DNA of 64,000 nt from Botrytis cinerea B05.10 (taxonomy: Eukaryota; Ascomycota; Leotiomycetes; Helotiales; Sclerotiniaceae). Below the pieces are notes generated by a model, which worked only from the letters and a program-made list of their open reading frames with translations, had not been told where the DNA came from and made no database searches. Shown one piece after another: positions 1-14,292 of the stretch; within the stretch, counting starts at the first letter, position 1, and every line of letters starts with the position of its first letter. The stretch is taken from the NCBI RefSeq assembly GCF_000143535.2, contig NC_037318.1, positions 1,178,001 through 1,242,000 of the forward strand. The letters run 5' to 3'. The translations under genes were made by a program, and so were the position numbers.

Positions 1-2583
<2,583 letters not shown>

Positions 2584-3358
2584 GTCTTGACTAATCGGAT
2601 TGGAGTTCTGGGTAAGGTCATTGGTAATGAATCCTAGGGGCGGGGTTATGGTGTCCTGGTGTATAAAGCGGATCTTCTACATATTTTGTTGTGTTCTATA
2701 ATGTTATGATACCCATGATACTGGGAATCTATGATTTGGGATGGCTCTGTATGACATGTATTTCAGTTAATGATGATGCCACCTGAGTTTGCACATAATT
2801 CAATGTAAACATTTCTTTCGTACAAGCTGAGATGGCTTATTTATGCAATCTAGTCTTTCTATCAGACCCAAAACCCCCAAAAAATTAATACATGGGTGCA
2901 TTTTGATGTTTATCTCCATCTTTCTCTTCTTTTCTATCTTTTTGGTGTTTTCTCGGAACTCCCTCCGTCTCACATTAACACCATCTTCCCCGGCTTCGTT
3001 TCCAAGGTTTTCGAAGCGGGCTTTGTCTGTTTAAACACTTTTGAAATGCTTCTATTATTTTACATCATGTTCATATTCCACATGTCGTCTGTCTATTTGC
3101 AAGAAGGGAGAAGAGATCGTAAAACGGCTTTTATTGCCTATAATCGGGACGCTAGCAATCCTCCATCTTTAGAGACTCACAATTTTTTTTAATAAGCTAC
3201 ACTCAAGCAGTACAAAAGTACAAAATTTGTTTCCATGATTGAAAATCTTGTGGAATTATCCTAGAGGTTTCAGCAATGGGCTGTACATCCTATGAAGTAC
3301 CAATTCAAACCCGAATTCGGCATATCTCCTCAGAGGAAGATAAAAGCTTTCCAAGAAT
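2584..3358. other. Intergenic, convergent 3' ends
   Basis: The space between the stop of SMC5 and the stop of the minus-strand gene that follows. It is T-rich, as expected for 3' untranslated regions on both sides. The short open frames here show no recognisable protein features. Confidence 0.6.
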
Positions 3359-4752
3359 CTATAACGCCAATTTTCCAAAATCTGTTTCACAATTGTCCGT
3401 CCCCGAACCTCGTACTGTTGCTATGGAATGTATTGAGAGCACCAGTTCACCAAGAATTCGATCATAATGCGTACGAAGCGTGTGTAAATCTTCAATCGAA
3501 TCGTATACTACTACAATTGACTTCAGAACATTATTCAGTCCCTCCTCTTCATATTTGTTGTCCCACGAAGCTAGTATTTCAGCAATAGGTTGGTTTCTCA
3601 TTAGTCTTCTCATTCCAGTATCGAATCCCTTGTCAATCCACGATCGAATGGCCATGGTCTCCTCTGCTGAACTACTGATTTTACACTCTGCCAAATGTGT
3701 GTTTAACTCTCTCAATAACGGTACCGTATCTATCCACGCTGTTTCCGGACTGCCAGATTTTACATCTGGCGAAGATGGAATAGGGTTCGATGTATTGGAT
3801 TGTTCTTGTTCGTCGAATTTGCGTTTTTTGGGCGAGTGTGCGCCCTTGCTCTCCTGCAAGTTCAGGTTTTTGTTCTTCCTAAATGCTTTCTCGAGCTCGT
3901 CGTTCAATTCTTTCCGAACGGTTTCCCTGAGCGAACCAAGAGCTATTTCTTTCATATTATGGTATTTTTCCTTCTGATCCTCGCCCATTTTATGCTGGTC
4001 CGTTTTGTGATCCTCTATCTCGTCGTTTGTTATCTCCTCTTTAAATTTGCTCTCTCTCCTCCCATTCGCTCTCGATGCATCGGTCTCATTCGTTTCATTC
4101 TCGTCTATTTCATCCTCGCTCAGTTCGTCGTCGATCATCTCGACAGAGGCAAATTTTGCGTTCCTTGATGCTAACTCGGCTCTCGCTTTTCTCAATTCCT
4201 CTTGCAGTTCTGCTTCTTCGACTCTCAATTCTTCAGTTTCCGTATCTTCTATTTGAGAATCCATTTCTGTTATTGCGACTGATAATCGATCAAACCTCCG
4301 TCTTAATTTCATCACCTCCGCGCGATCAGCATTGTCCACTGCTAGTTCTATACGTTCTAGGATATCAATTTTAAGCTCGAGTCTAGCATCTCTGAGCTTA
4401 TAGCCCATGCACTCATCCGAATCCCCAGCAGAGGTGTCAGGAGATGATACTTCACTTCCAAAGGTTTCTGCCACAGGACCAGTCCCTGCATAATAACAAG
4501 TGGGCGATATATAGATCTAGTCTTCGTGTTAGAGAAACACATTCTTCAGAATAAATCCTTGAAATAACATACCCATTCCGAATCTGCAGGTGTAAGGATT
4601 GGGATTATCGGAATGCTTAGATCAGGCTTCGTTGGCAGGTTTTTCTGAATCTTGCGTTGGCATAAAGGGATTGATCTAATACAAGCTTGACATACCTGCG
4701 CTTCTCGCAATCGATTTTCGTAGCCACGAGTGGCCATCTTCCGCCTCAGCAT
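3359..4752 (-). CDS. Hypothetical acidic coiled-coil protein
   Basis: I do not recognise this gene. The best model has two exons: 4752-4573 (ATG at 4752, 60 codons) and 4516-3359. They join in phase 0 through a 56-base intron with a GTATGT donor, a CTCTAAC branch site and a TAG acceptor, giving about 445 residues. The GTG at 4474 is internal, because the frame stays open upstream to 4516. The middle is a long charged coiled coil (Glu/Arg/Lys-rich, with a strongly acidic stretch 'DDELSEDEIDENE'), followed by a basic patch 'SPKKRKFDEQ' that could be a nuclear signal. The C-terminal part of about 130 residues is less charged and starts near 'AWIDTVPLLRELNTHLAE'; it may be a folded helical domain. 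A second good donor (GCGCAG|GTATGT) inside exon 1 gives an alternative in-frame N-terminus. It is convergent with SMC5. Confidence 0.6.
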
Positions 4753-6113
4753 ATCTATTAATGGACCTAAATCAATGTATGACTTGATATATCATTAACT
4801 CAAAGCCTCCAAGTAGTTGAATCCCCAGATCTGAATCACAGGCCTGGTCCGGATTCAACGAATCAGAATCATAAAATTGTTGGCTGGCACGCAATCATGT
4901 GCTAAGTTGATTGTGGATACTGTATTCTTATACCGTTTGGTAATTAATACTCAATATATTGATATTCAGAGTCGGATTGAGCTGCTTGAAGGATGTATAT
5001 TTGTGGTGTAGTTGACGGAAAGCGCGGAGTTGAGGGGAACATATTGACGCTTTTGGCTAGCACTTCCCCCCGAAACTTCTGTACAAGAAATTTTTGACAC
5101 AGAACAAGAAAGTGCAAGCATCGTGTAAAAAGTGTAAAGCTTACTAAGATGATAGGATGGGGCTCCAGTGACCTTGTAGAAAGCATACTTGGGCACCGCT
5201 CTTTGTTACTTCGATGTGTGACTTCGCCCAAAATAATTGACCCTGAAGATTTCTGCATCCATTCTGTGGGACGATTTCTATTCACTTATATGAACATGCC
5301 TGTAGATTCGGGTGGAGTAAGCCCCGAGGCCAAAGGAGCAACGATAAATGCAAACTTCTAGTTCATTTTGCAATGGATATCTCAATCATTCAATCTCCCT
5401 AGCATCTAGATTTAGAAATTCAAAGTTTCGGAGTTGTTGGCTTCTAGTTTGAATCATCAATATTCATCTAGGCCCAAACTAAGTCTACCAAGATTCAAAA
5501 CGCAGCACTGGACATCAAGATGAATGAAATATCCATCTTGGCCAGAAACATAACATGGAGAAGAGGCGAATAGAGTGGATACCCCCCGTCGGGAAAAGGA
5601 GAGTTTTTAGAGACGAGAAAAATACTTGTGTTGTGACAAGAGGTTGTGAATGGTTCTCAATGCTGAAATATTGTAAAAGCATGGGAAGACTGATTGTGGC
5701 CATGGAAAATTCTCAATCCATTCGATTGAAGGTCACGAGGGAAAGATTTTTGCCGAAGAAACTCTGAATAAGCCGTTGTACTTGCTAACTTGTACGTACC
5801 ATAATCCGAACGATACAGGTGTGGCTAGGCAATATGAGTGACATTGGAAAAGAAGAGGAACCAAATGACTGAGCCGAACATGTGAAAACCCCAATCTCAT
5901 TATACTTATAATACCTGCAAAAGCGGAAGGAACATCGAATTGACAGAACCTTCCTCGTAAGAAACCTTCATGCGCCTGCTAATATCAATCCGTAAATGTT
6001 GAATGATATCAAATTTGACTAAAGCCATACGACCCATGGATCACAGTTCTCAAACACCTATGTCCCAATTTATCCCAATTCCGACATACAATTGCTAGAA
6101 ATATTAACAAACA
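4753..6113. other. Intergenic, no convincing gene
   Basis: About 1.4 kb between the divergently oriented coiled-coil gene and the 2EXR gene, so it should carry both promoters. Open frames of 60-113 codons (for example 4944-5285 minus and 5555-5767 plus) have no family features, and I do not call them. Confidence 0.5.
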
Positions 6114-6972
6114 ATGAAGACATCCAATGAAGCAGAGAAGACTTTCCGCTACTTTCCCGACCTGTTTCCCGAATTACGATCTAAAATTTGGCGTTATACT
6201 CCTGCTCTTTTCCCTCGAATCATTGAAGTCAGACCACGCACGACTCCGACCGAAGCTTGGGATCCCCTCACCACCAAACATCATGTTAGAGTAACTGCAC
6301 CTATTGCCCTCCTACAAATCAATCACGAAGCTCGAGAATTGTTGATGCCACTCTATACCCTTCTTAGCTCAGACGTTACCCTTACCCAGATCCCCAATCA
6401 TCACTTAGCTTCTCCAAATCCTCACGAGAAGCCCCCCATGGTCAATCTCGACGGACACTATATATTTCAGCATAGCTTGGGGTACTACCGAAGAAGTCCC
6501 ATATCTCTCGTTCATACAGCGATTGTTCCAAAACTTCGATCAAGATAAACAACGAGTGCGAAGACTGGCGGTGGATAATTCCTCGAGGTTATCGAACTTG
6601 ATAGACTATCCATTCAATTTGAGATACTTTGATGATATCTGGGGCGCCTCGGAATCCTGTTCATTAAATATGAACTCAGCTCTCTTGGAGTTCAAGAATT
6701 TGGACGAATTGGTTATAGTCGTTGAGCGTACTCACTTGAGGGCTGATGTGGTGTTGGTTTGCTTTGTGAATCTAGGTAACGCCAGCATTGGAAGGGGAGA
6801 GGAGTATATCGACATCCTACGTGCACTAGGAACCGAAGGGTGGAAAATACCCCAAATAAGTATTTGTACAACACATGTTGTGCCAGTGAACAATAGAAAG
6901 ATGGAGTCACAGAGAGCTTATTTGGAGAGGGTATATGGAAAGGCTTTTGTTTCACTCCTTACTAGAGAATAA
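6114..6972 (+). pseudogene. 2EXR-domain protein, frameshifted
   Basis: A fungal 2EXR-family protein (F-box-like, function unknown). ATG at 6114 opens the typical N-terminus: 'FRYFPDLFPELRSKIW' followed by 'LLQINHEARELLMPLY', the two conserved blocks of the family (roughly residues 10-85). The frame then changes. Up to about 6437 frame 1 carries the family sequence. Downstream, family-like sequence ('DTIYFSIAWG', 'EEVPYLSFIQRLFQNFDQD') is in another frame that runs to the TAA at 6970-6972. The change fits one extra base in the C6 run at 6432-6437. Removing one base would make an unbroken 285-codon frame. No intron with plausible GT-AG sites repairs the frame. It may be a real null allele or an assembly error in the homopolymer. 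A second 2EXR gene lies at 34896-35606. Confidence 0.75.
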
Positions 6973-7175
6973 TGTAATTAGCAAAACAGAGTGTCGAGAA
7001 TAGATAAAATGGAAGATCCTTGCATCCGGCTTAATTGTTGAACCGATACTATCCGACGCTGAATTGTGCCTTTGGTCCGATTGCCCGCAACTCATATATA
7101 TATTGATTTAAAGCATGTATCTTCAACAACTTGCCTTAATGGTAAAATGACCAGTTCGAGTTCACTCGAATATCA
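6973..7175. promoter_or_regulatory. Short spacer upstream of tRNA-Tyr
   Basis: About 200 bases between the 2EXR stop and the tRNA. It has T/A-rich stretches ('atatatatat' near 7094-7105) that could act as an upstream TFIIIB contact, but nothing here is specific. Confidence 0.3.
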
Positions 7176-7261
7176 CTCTCGGTCGTCTAGTTGGTTTATG
7201 ACGTCAGACTGTAATTGTTCATTGTAATCTGGATGTCGCGTGTTCGACTCACGCCTGAGAG
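7176..7261 (+). tRNA. tRNA-Tyr (anticodon GTA) with 12-base intron
   Basis: A full cloverleaf can be folded by hand. The 7-bp acceptor is CTCTCGG/CTGAGAG with one G-T pair, the D arm is closed by GTC/GAC, the anticodon stem is TCAGA/TCTGG, and the T arm is GCGTG-TTCGACT-CACGC. The anticodon GTA is at 7211-7213. The anticodon loop is interrupted after position 37 by 12 bases (7215-7226), the canonical place for eukaryotic nuclear tRNA introns, and tRNA-Tyr genes are usually split. The internal promoter elements are present (A box in the D arm, B box GTTCGACTC). The mature length would be 74 bases before CCA addition. The gene carries no encoded CCA, as expected in eukaryotes. Confidence 0.93.
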
Positions 7262-7268
7262 AATCACC

Positions 7269-7274
7269 TTTTTT
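7269..7274 (+). terminator. RNA polymerase III T-run terminator
   Basis: A run of six T residues begins 8 bases after the tRNA-Tyr 3' end. This is the usual Pol III termination signal. Confidence 0.8.
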
Positions 7275-8145
7275 GCTCTTCTTTGGTGGTGTCCTTAATT
7301 TTTTTGGTGTTTGCTTATTGCTTTTGCTGTGAGCGATGTGGCGGAGATGGGGGTGGATATGGATGGTGGAGCTGAGATGGAGACGTGCTGTACCTAGGTA
7401 AGAATAGCCGAATGATGTGGATGGGGTTTGTCTCTTTGTCTTTTGGTTTATTGTTTGAATTCAAAACATTCGAAGTCATCTCTAGTCAGTCTCATCTGGC
7501 TTTTCTGAAATAATCGGTCAGGTATTCCAACGATGCAGCCATACTGCCATCTATGTTTTGGTGGAGGCTCAGGATAGAGTCAGTATTGACGAGTATCATT
7601 ACCTATAAATTCTTGGTGCATACCGTATTGACGGTCCCGCCCCTATTGCTTGTTGACTTGCCGTGCTCATATTGATTTGTTGATACAAGACATGAGATAT
7701 GAGGTAGGCTTTCGTATTGAGAATTCGCTTGCTTATAACTTGCTTAGGAGCATTGGTGGGAGATGACACTGGCGTGCTGTTTTATCTTATATTCTTTTCG
7801 AACATACATTTGCAACTAAAACTTCATAAATTGTATCACTGGTAGTCGTGTGTAGGATGTGTGGCTCATACATGTGGCTCATTAGCTTGTCAATATTCAC
7901 AACACAAGTAGGTATTGATTGATTGATTGTTCGATCTACTCATCAATTGTACTTATGTGGAAACCAATGGATGGATAAAGCACAATCATCAATTTCAAGC
8001 TCTATCGAACCTTAGATGCCTCGTTCAAGGATATTCAATTTTCAAACCCCCCAATACTTTCTAGTGTGTAAAACACGAGTATCTGAGAAACTATCTTGTC
8101 TCCCAGATCCTAACGAACCGACGCGTCGACGCCACGATAGTCCTC
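7275..8145. other. Intergenic, no gene seen
   Basis: About 870 bases between the tRNA and the 3' end of the minus-strand zinc-finger gene. I see no long open frame, repeat or RNA structure that I can support. Confidence 0.5.
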
Positions 8146-9674
8146 TTAAGACCTATCAACGTTATGCATCTCCTTGTCAAATTTGCAGCCTTTGCCAATT
8201 TTTGTACATGCCTTTTCAAGACATTGGTGCCCATATAAACACTTTTCATCCTTGCAATTTAACTTGGAGGGACATGGTTTGGAGCGTGAGATGAATCGTC
8301 GAGCATCAATCTCTTTCCTGCCAAGTCTTTTTCCATGCAAGAAGCTACACTTCTTATACGGACATTCCCCAAAAATATGAAACACGTTGCAGTGTTTTGT
8401 GTTTCTCATCACAGTAATGAGTGCTGAAGGCGGGGAAATGATAGCATCAAGACGCTGTCCTTTGCGATTCCGAAGTACTGCATACTTACTTCGTACCGGA
8501 ACAGCCACTGAAGAATCGCTACTTCCCTCCATACTTACAACATCTAAACTGGAATTACTCAGCACCGTTTCAGCATAGCTGGACGTGTCTGGAGTGGAAC
8601 TTCTGGGGGGTGTCGTTGGTAATGACACCTGCCGGCCTGATAACTTTGTGTTTCTGAACACACCCGGGAAGCGGGCAACGAGAAACTTTTCCTTCATTAT
8701 GGCCAATTCTTTAGCAAATGGAGGCCCTTCAAGCAAAATGATTCGATTGCTCTTTGCAGTATTTCCTACATATGGCTGGAGAATTCGCGCATAGCCATTA
8801 TCTGCTGAACCACCAAAGATGACCGCTCGACATTGGACGTCCGCCATATCGTGCGTGAAACATTCTGCGACGAGTGTCAGTAACGAATGTTCCCTTCCAA
8901 CAGATTTCATATTCCATAAATTCAGGAGAAGTACCTTTCAGTTTCGAATCCGCACACTCCTTCCCATCACCCGCATCCACAAAATCGCACATGGGGTGTC
9001 CCATATTGAAACCGCGAACAAACATGTCAAAATCATCTGCATTGCCTATAATTTTATTGTGACTGTAGGCCGATGCCAAGCCTTTCTTATTTGCATACAC
9101 TCGAATGCGGACTGAAATCTGACTTGGTAACTCAAGCTCCGTTGAAAGATACTCGCACACTTTTTCCCTTAGGCGATGGACGGTCTCTAGCCCTCCTTGC
9201 TGAGAAGATTTGATGAGATCATCGCAAAACTTTCAATATTTAGTGACTGGTAGAGTACGAATTTGATGGTTGAGAAAAGTTGCATCTGTACATACCGTCA
9301 TGCAATCACCATCAATCAAAACCGACACATAACTATTGGAATCCTTCGAGCATTGTCAATAACGATGTTCCCTAGAGCAATCATGAGGCAAACATACAAT
9401 TCTTTCTTCGATTCTCGCAAGATTCACCTGAACATCGGAGAGTTTCAGCTGGTACAGTTTCGCAGTATCCTGTTCTCTCTCAAGATGTAACTTCGTCTCC
9501 GTCAGACCACTTTCTAACTCGTTGATGCGGGCAAACAATTTCTACCAACAAAATCGTCCGTTAGCAATGTGCGGGGTAGAAAGACGAACGACTAACCCCA
9601 ATGAGTTGATCCTTTCCCTCTTCAACCTCTTTCAACTTATGGAACTGCTCCTGAAATACTTCAAGAGAAACCAT
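8146..9674 (-). CDS. CCCH zinc-finger protein with NYN-like (DUF7923-type) domain
   Basis: Five exons: 9674-9597, 9541-9398, 9343-9296, 9229-8935 and 8864-8146, joined in frame by GT-AG introns of 54-70 bases, giving 427 residues. The N-terminus is a coiled coil (about residues 5-72). The next domain starts with 'YVSVLIDGDCM', continues through 'SVRIRVYANKKGLASAY', 'FDMFVRGFNMGHPMCDFVDA' and 'VIFGGSADNGYARIL', and ends near 'RIILLEGPPFAKEL'. This matches a fungal family I know as DUF7923-like, whose core resembles a NYN/PIN-type nuclease fold with conserved acidic residues (D in 'IDGD', D in 'DFVDAGDGKE'). Three Cys/His clusters close the protein: C-x8-C-x4-C-x3-H, C-x6-C-x4-C-x3-H and a third looser one. 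Such fingers usually bind RNA. RNA binding or cleavage is inference. Family membership is fairly secure. Confidence 0.85.
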
Positions 9675-10808
9675 GGCTAACCTTCACAGCCCAACACATT
9701 AAACAGACAACTTTCACACTTTCATAAATACTTGATCGTAAAAATTCAAAACAAGTATTTAAGCAGAATCGCAGAGGCGCGGACTGAGCACCTTCGCTTT
9801 ACATGTCATGTGAAAGATATGCAATACTACCCTAAAGTTAGTTCGATGTTGTTACCAAAGAAGCCCTGCAGAAAGCCTTACTAAATATCGATTTGGATGT
9901 TCATGCATATGCTTCGCCAATAGATCACATCATCGTGTGAGTGCACATTATGATGGCAGCTTCTGCGTGGACAATGACGGCTCTTGCCTTCATCTACGAA
10001 AATCTAAACCAATCGCATCTCGTGATTTATATGTGGAGTGTTTCAAGGGTCTATGGCCAGGACTTTTCGCTTCATTTGTATCGACTGTTATGGGTTCGAC
10101 ACAGCCCTGCGCGCGCCTATAACCCTGTAGATAAGTACCATTCTCACCTCGTAACTCCCAGGTTTCAGCAGTCTCTTCAATTCTAGTATATTCTTGACTT
10201 GACTTTCGTCGCGACGACTAGAGTTAGGACTTCCCGAGTACTTATCATTCTGCACCTCTCCATCAACACTACTTTGGGGTCGGTATGTATACTTGTGTTA
10301 TCTTTCCTTGAATTATTCCTCCGTCATTCAACTCCGGGGGTTTAAATGGGCCATTGAGAACATGGCTAGTAAGTAAAGGGATCTGATCATTCTTTACTCA
10401 GCATAATGTCTGCGCAGAGCTGTAGGTATGCTGTGCCAGTCAATCTGCATTATAACGCTTTTCATACAAGACTATGAGGCATTGCAGTTATAACTGGGTT
10501 TTTCGCGGGATTTGAACGATCAAATTTTTGTCTTTGTTCTTTCGATTCACACGGCCACTCTTCTTCAATTTGCTTCGTTTTCTTCATCCTTCTTCACGTA
10601 CCAGCTCCCAGACAGTCAGTATTCATAAATCTTTGTTGTACAATTTCCTAGATTCAATTAGATCAAGTTACATTACGCCTATGTGAGATCACCACCCGCT
10701 ATATGTAGTATCATATCCACACAAAAATTACAAAGCAAGTCCCAGCAAATATATTGAACAAATCTTCCAACTCCAGAGCATCCAGAACCTCGTATGTCTT
10801 GCTCTAGA
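9675..10808. other. Intergenic, no convincing gene
   Basis: About 1.1 kb holding the promoter of the zinc-finger gene and the 3' region of the secreted-protein gene. The overlapping 61-81 codon frames at 9937-10186 have no recognisable features. Confidence 0.5.
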
Positions 10809-12047
10809 TTATTCCTGATTTTCTCCATCCTCCTTGGTTCCAAATTGTGAGAAAGCATGGGATTCCTTCTCTTTCTCAGCTTTCTTCTCCTCAGCTTCCT
10901 TTTTGAGATCTCCATGTCCGCCGTATTGATGAAATTCTTTGTCGTGCTTTATTTTTGCTGCAATTTCCTGTACTTCCTTCTCCTTTGGAGAAAGTTGCTT
11001 TGCCGGTGCGGGTTGGCCAAAATTCCAGTGAAAAATTTGGATCCACACTCTCTTTTCAGCAGGCTTTTGCTCTTTCTTGATCTCCATTTCATCTGAAGTG
11101 AAATTCTGGATGTCCTGGGCCTCCGCCGTTCTCTTTTTGACTGCCACGGTGTTCAAATCATACGCTTGTCCAGCTAAACAAACAGTTCCTTCAGCCATGT
11201 TTTGAACAGCACTCCAGCCTCCGCTGGCACATTGCTGGAACGATGTTCCAGAAATGCAGTTGAACATGCCTTCGGTAGTGCAAGTTCCCTCCTCTGTACC
11301 CTTGAACTCAATGATATCATCAGCTTCGAATCGGATAGTATGTTTCTTGTTTTTGTTCTCATCTGACTTGTTCTCATGATCCTCTTGGCTTGCAGATTTG
11401 GAAGCAGTAACTTCAGGTTCGATGGCATTTGATTCAACTTTAGAAGTGATTACTTCTGGCAAGATGGCATTTGCATCAGTTGGAGAAATTAAAACATCAT
11501 AGTGGAGAACGTTGGGTTCAGATTGGTTATAGGCAGTTCCACAATGATCATTGCAGAGGCCAGTAACAAATTCTCCCATCATTCCCTCTGGAGTCATGCC
11601 ATGTCCAGCCCCGCCAGCTTCGAAAAATTCCCTTGGTGGACATTTGTCACAAAAATCTTTCAAGGGTCTGAATCGCGTTTTGAATGGACGGATAATCGGC
11701 AACTTTGGAAAACCACGTTCTTCAATCTTGGATTCTTTGTCGGAAAGACCACATGTGTCGCAGCGTTTTTCCTACGATTTGTTAACTAAAGTTCACTCGG
11801 TTGATTCAAGAGTCTAATGGTCTGGAGCATAGGACTAGTAAACAATAAGAAGCTTTTAATGGCCGAAACAAACTTGGTGCCTCAAGTGACTTGAATGGCT
11901 CAATCAGGTTCGGATGTTGAATGCCTTTGATTGTTTGGCTGCAATTGAATCTATCTACAAGAAGTTTGAAGTATAACTTACGGTTGGTACACCTTGTACT
12001 AAGGTGGAGGCCAAGATGGCAGTGATGGCAGCTTTTGGGAAATACAT
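10809..12047 (-). CDS. Secreted Cys-containing protein with CBM19-like motif and Kex2-type sites
   Basis: Two exons: 12047-11982 (22 codons) and 11771-10809, joined in phase 0 over an unusually long 210-base intron with a GTAAGT donor, giving 342 residues. Exon 1 encodes a classical signal peptide ('MYFPKAAITAILASTLVQG'). Exon 2 begins with a dibasic 'EKR' directly before 'CDTCGLSD', which looks like a pro-peptide cleavage site. A Cys-rich N-terminal part follows (to about residue 100), then an imperfect duplication 'NAILPEVITS'/'NAIEPEVTAS'. A stretch at about 186-222 has the Cys/Trp/Gly spacing of a CBM19-type chitin-binding motif ('CTTEGMFNC', 'GGWSAVQNMAEGTVC'). The tail is very charged (Lys/Glu) with further KKR and EKR sites near 236 and 263. 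Secretion is well supported. The chitin-binding role is suggested by the motif only. It could be an effector-like or wall-associated protein. Confidence 0.72.
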
Positions 12048-14240
12048 GCTGATTTCTTACTATAGTTGATGGTAAAGTATTATTGTATGTTAGACTGTTG
12101 TTGTGTGGTAAGATCGTATGCAATGTCTTTCTCAGTGTTCGGTATTTGGTGTTTCAAAGGAAGCAGGAGAAGCGGGGAATTTCAAAAGACTTATATAGTA
12201 ATTCAGAATTCGGGCCAGCTGTTATTTAGAGCTACTAGATAGTAGAGTTTCATTAGTTTGGAGAAATTTTTCGCCCTTCTAAGAACTATTAGATGTGATT
12301 TACCTAGTTTGGTAGAGAATCTTGGTATTATGCACAACATTTAGTCTAAAACAAGGTAACAGATGACGATCTCGCACTTGTTCATGATTTACTAAGTGGT
12401 GACTTAACTATTACGTGCTTGGAGATCTTGGATTGGTTACATTGGGGCCAAGTGACTTATTTGGTGTAAGTAGTGGTGAACCAAAGTCCTCCGGTCTTTC
12501 TTGATGCGGGGCCCTTCATCGAAGCAAGGTTCAGCATCCATCGTCACTTTCAGAGTCCAAGATGAGTAATAGTTACAATTAATACATAATAAGCTTTTTA
12601 ACTTCAAGGATTTCAATCGCAGTGGTCGATTTCAAACATCATGTCTGTACTGATGCATTCTCTGTGTTCCGAAGTTGTAAGAACTCGGGTATTGTGTCAA
12701 CCGAGAACATTACGCACCTCTAATAATATCTATCTTCTTCAATGGTAGTATATGTGTAAAAACTTGGAAATACAGAAATGACTTATCTGTCCTTCAAGAA
12801 CGAAAATTCGAATTCAATACTGCTCATTTGATTCCTATCTTTTGGTCAGATTGCTGAAATTTTAGCCTAGCTTCGTTGCTAGTCACTAGCACATCTTACT
12901 CAATTCCCACAAATCACAATTTACGAAAACTGACTGAACAAGAGACATTTCATATACCTGTCAGTCATTGGAAGAATCAAACTTTTAATTTCAGAACAAG
13001 ATGTCATCATGGAGATGAACCTCAATCTCTTGTGGACCCTCTCGTCTTTTTCCGAAAAAAATCCCCCATTACTTTTCATCCAACCTCCCCCAAGATCTTT
13101 CCAAACTCAAAGACAAACATGGACATTACGAAATTCCCATACCCCGCATACCACAATTGCAGAGCCTCATCCACATAGATCTCCACAGTAACGATCAATT
13201 ACTGTTTCGCCACCCACTAGTACGTTGATAGCTCGACAAAGTCCACAAATTAAACATTCTTTACCATGAAGATCTATGACTTAACGTGCTAACTCACTTC
13301 ACTAGAATTTAAAGTGTTGAACGCCGTTGCCATAATGTCATTTCGTCATTTCTTCGTGGGCTTTTGGAATGATCTAGATACCTCTTGGAGGAGAGAATAC
13401 ATTTTGTTACTTGGATTCACTGAATGAGTGTAATCATCTGTTTTGACTGTGCGAGATAACTATATGTCTGTGATTAGGGTACGATACAATTCATGCAGTT
13501 AGTAGATTGAAATGCTTTATTTAAGCAGCTCTATAAAAACTCCGATTAGAATAGGAACTGGTTAAATTAGCGCGAAGCTTGAAGAAGTTCTTCTTCCCGT
13601 GTGCCGCCAATCTTGTTCACGGTGTATCAAGATAACGCTCGATGTTTTCTGGGCACAACAATCTGTAATTCAAGACTCGAATCATCTAGTCTATATTTTT
13701 GGTTGCCGTATGTATACACCAGGCATGTATTCAGTAGCAATTTCCTCTTCTCGAAAGATTATACAAAAATGATTGAGATATTTCAGTACGATACCCCGTA
13801 TCTCCTATCTCCACACGAATTTTCTTTTGTACCTTGATAAGATCGGAAAGAATCCCTCTATGCTTCTGAGACCCGACCCTATGTTCAGGCAATTCTTTAC
13901 CTTTTGTCATCATACGTCTAGATTTAGTTGTCGAGAACCCGGTGAAAATGTTTGATCGATTGTACACCACATCCGTCATTTACATGACATGACGTGTGAA
14001 AACGAGCGAACCCAAAATGACGATTCCAATTCCCACTTTCCTCCCGTCATTACCTCACAAGCCGAGATCCCAACGTCCGGCGAAACCTACTCGCTTCAAA
14101 TTCCCCTCTCCTCGTCAAATAATTCCGCTTTTGAAACCATGACCCGCTGAACCTAGTAGGTGGACTCTCGTTCCATATGATGATTCGAACCCTTCTACAT
14201 TATATCATACCCCGTGATCTGAGAATTGAAAGTGTCTTTT
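12048..14240. other. Gene-poor stretch upstream of the secreted-protein gene
   Basis: The promoter side of the gene at 10809-12047, followed by AT-leaning DNA without recognisable coding. The frames at 12876-13191 and 13601-13979 are short and unlike known proteins. Confidence 0.45.
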
Positions 14241-14292
14241 GATGCATATCTACAAATCGCCCCCTTCTCGATTTCCTCTTTGGGAACGCTAG
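14241..14292. repeat. Dispersed direct repeat, copy 1
   Basis: About 52 bases starting 'gatgcatatctacaaatcgc' recur with few differences at 14844-14895. Upstream, short similar words ('catacccc' near 14205 and 14819) suggest that the duplicated unit was once longer. Confidence 0.8.

Noticed and set aside
3480..4374. Plus-strand frames of 69-165 codons
   Set aside because: Antisense shadows of the coiled-coil gene; Ser/Leu/Phe-rich mirror of Glu/Lys codons.
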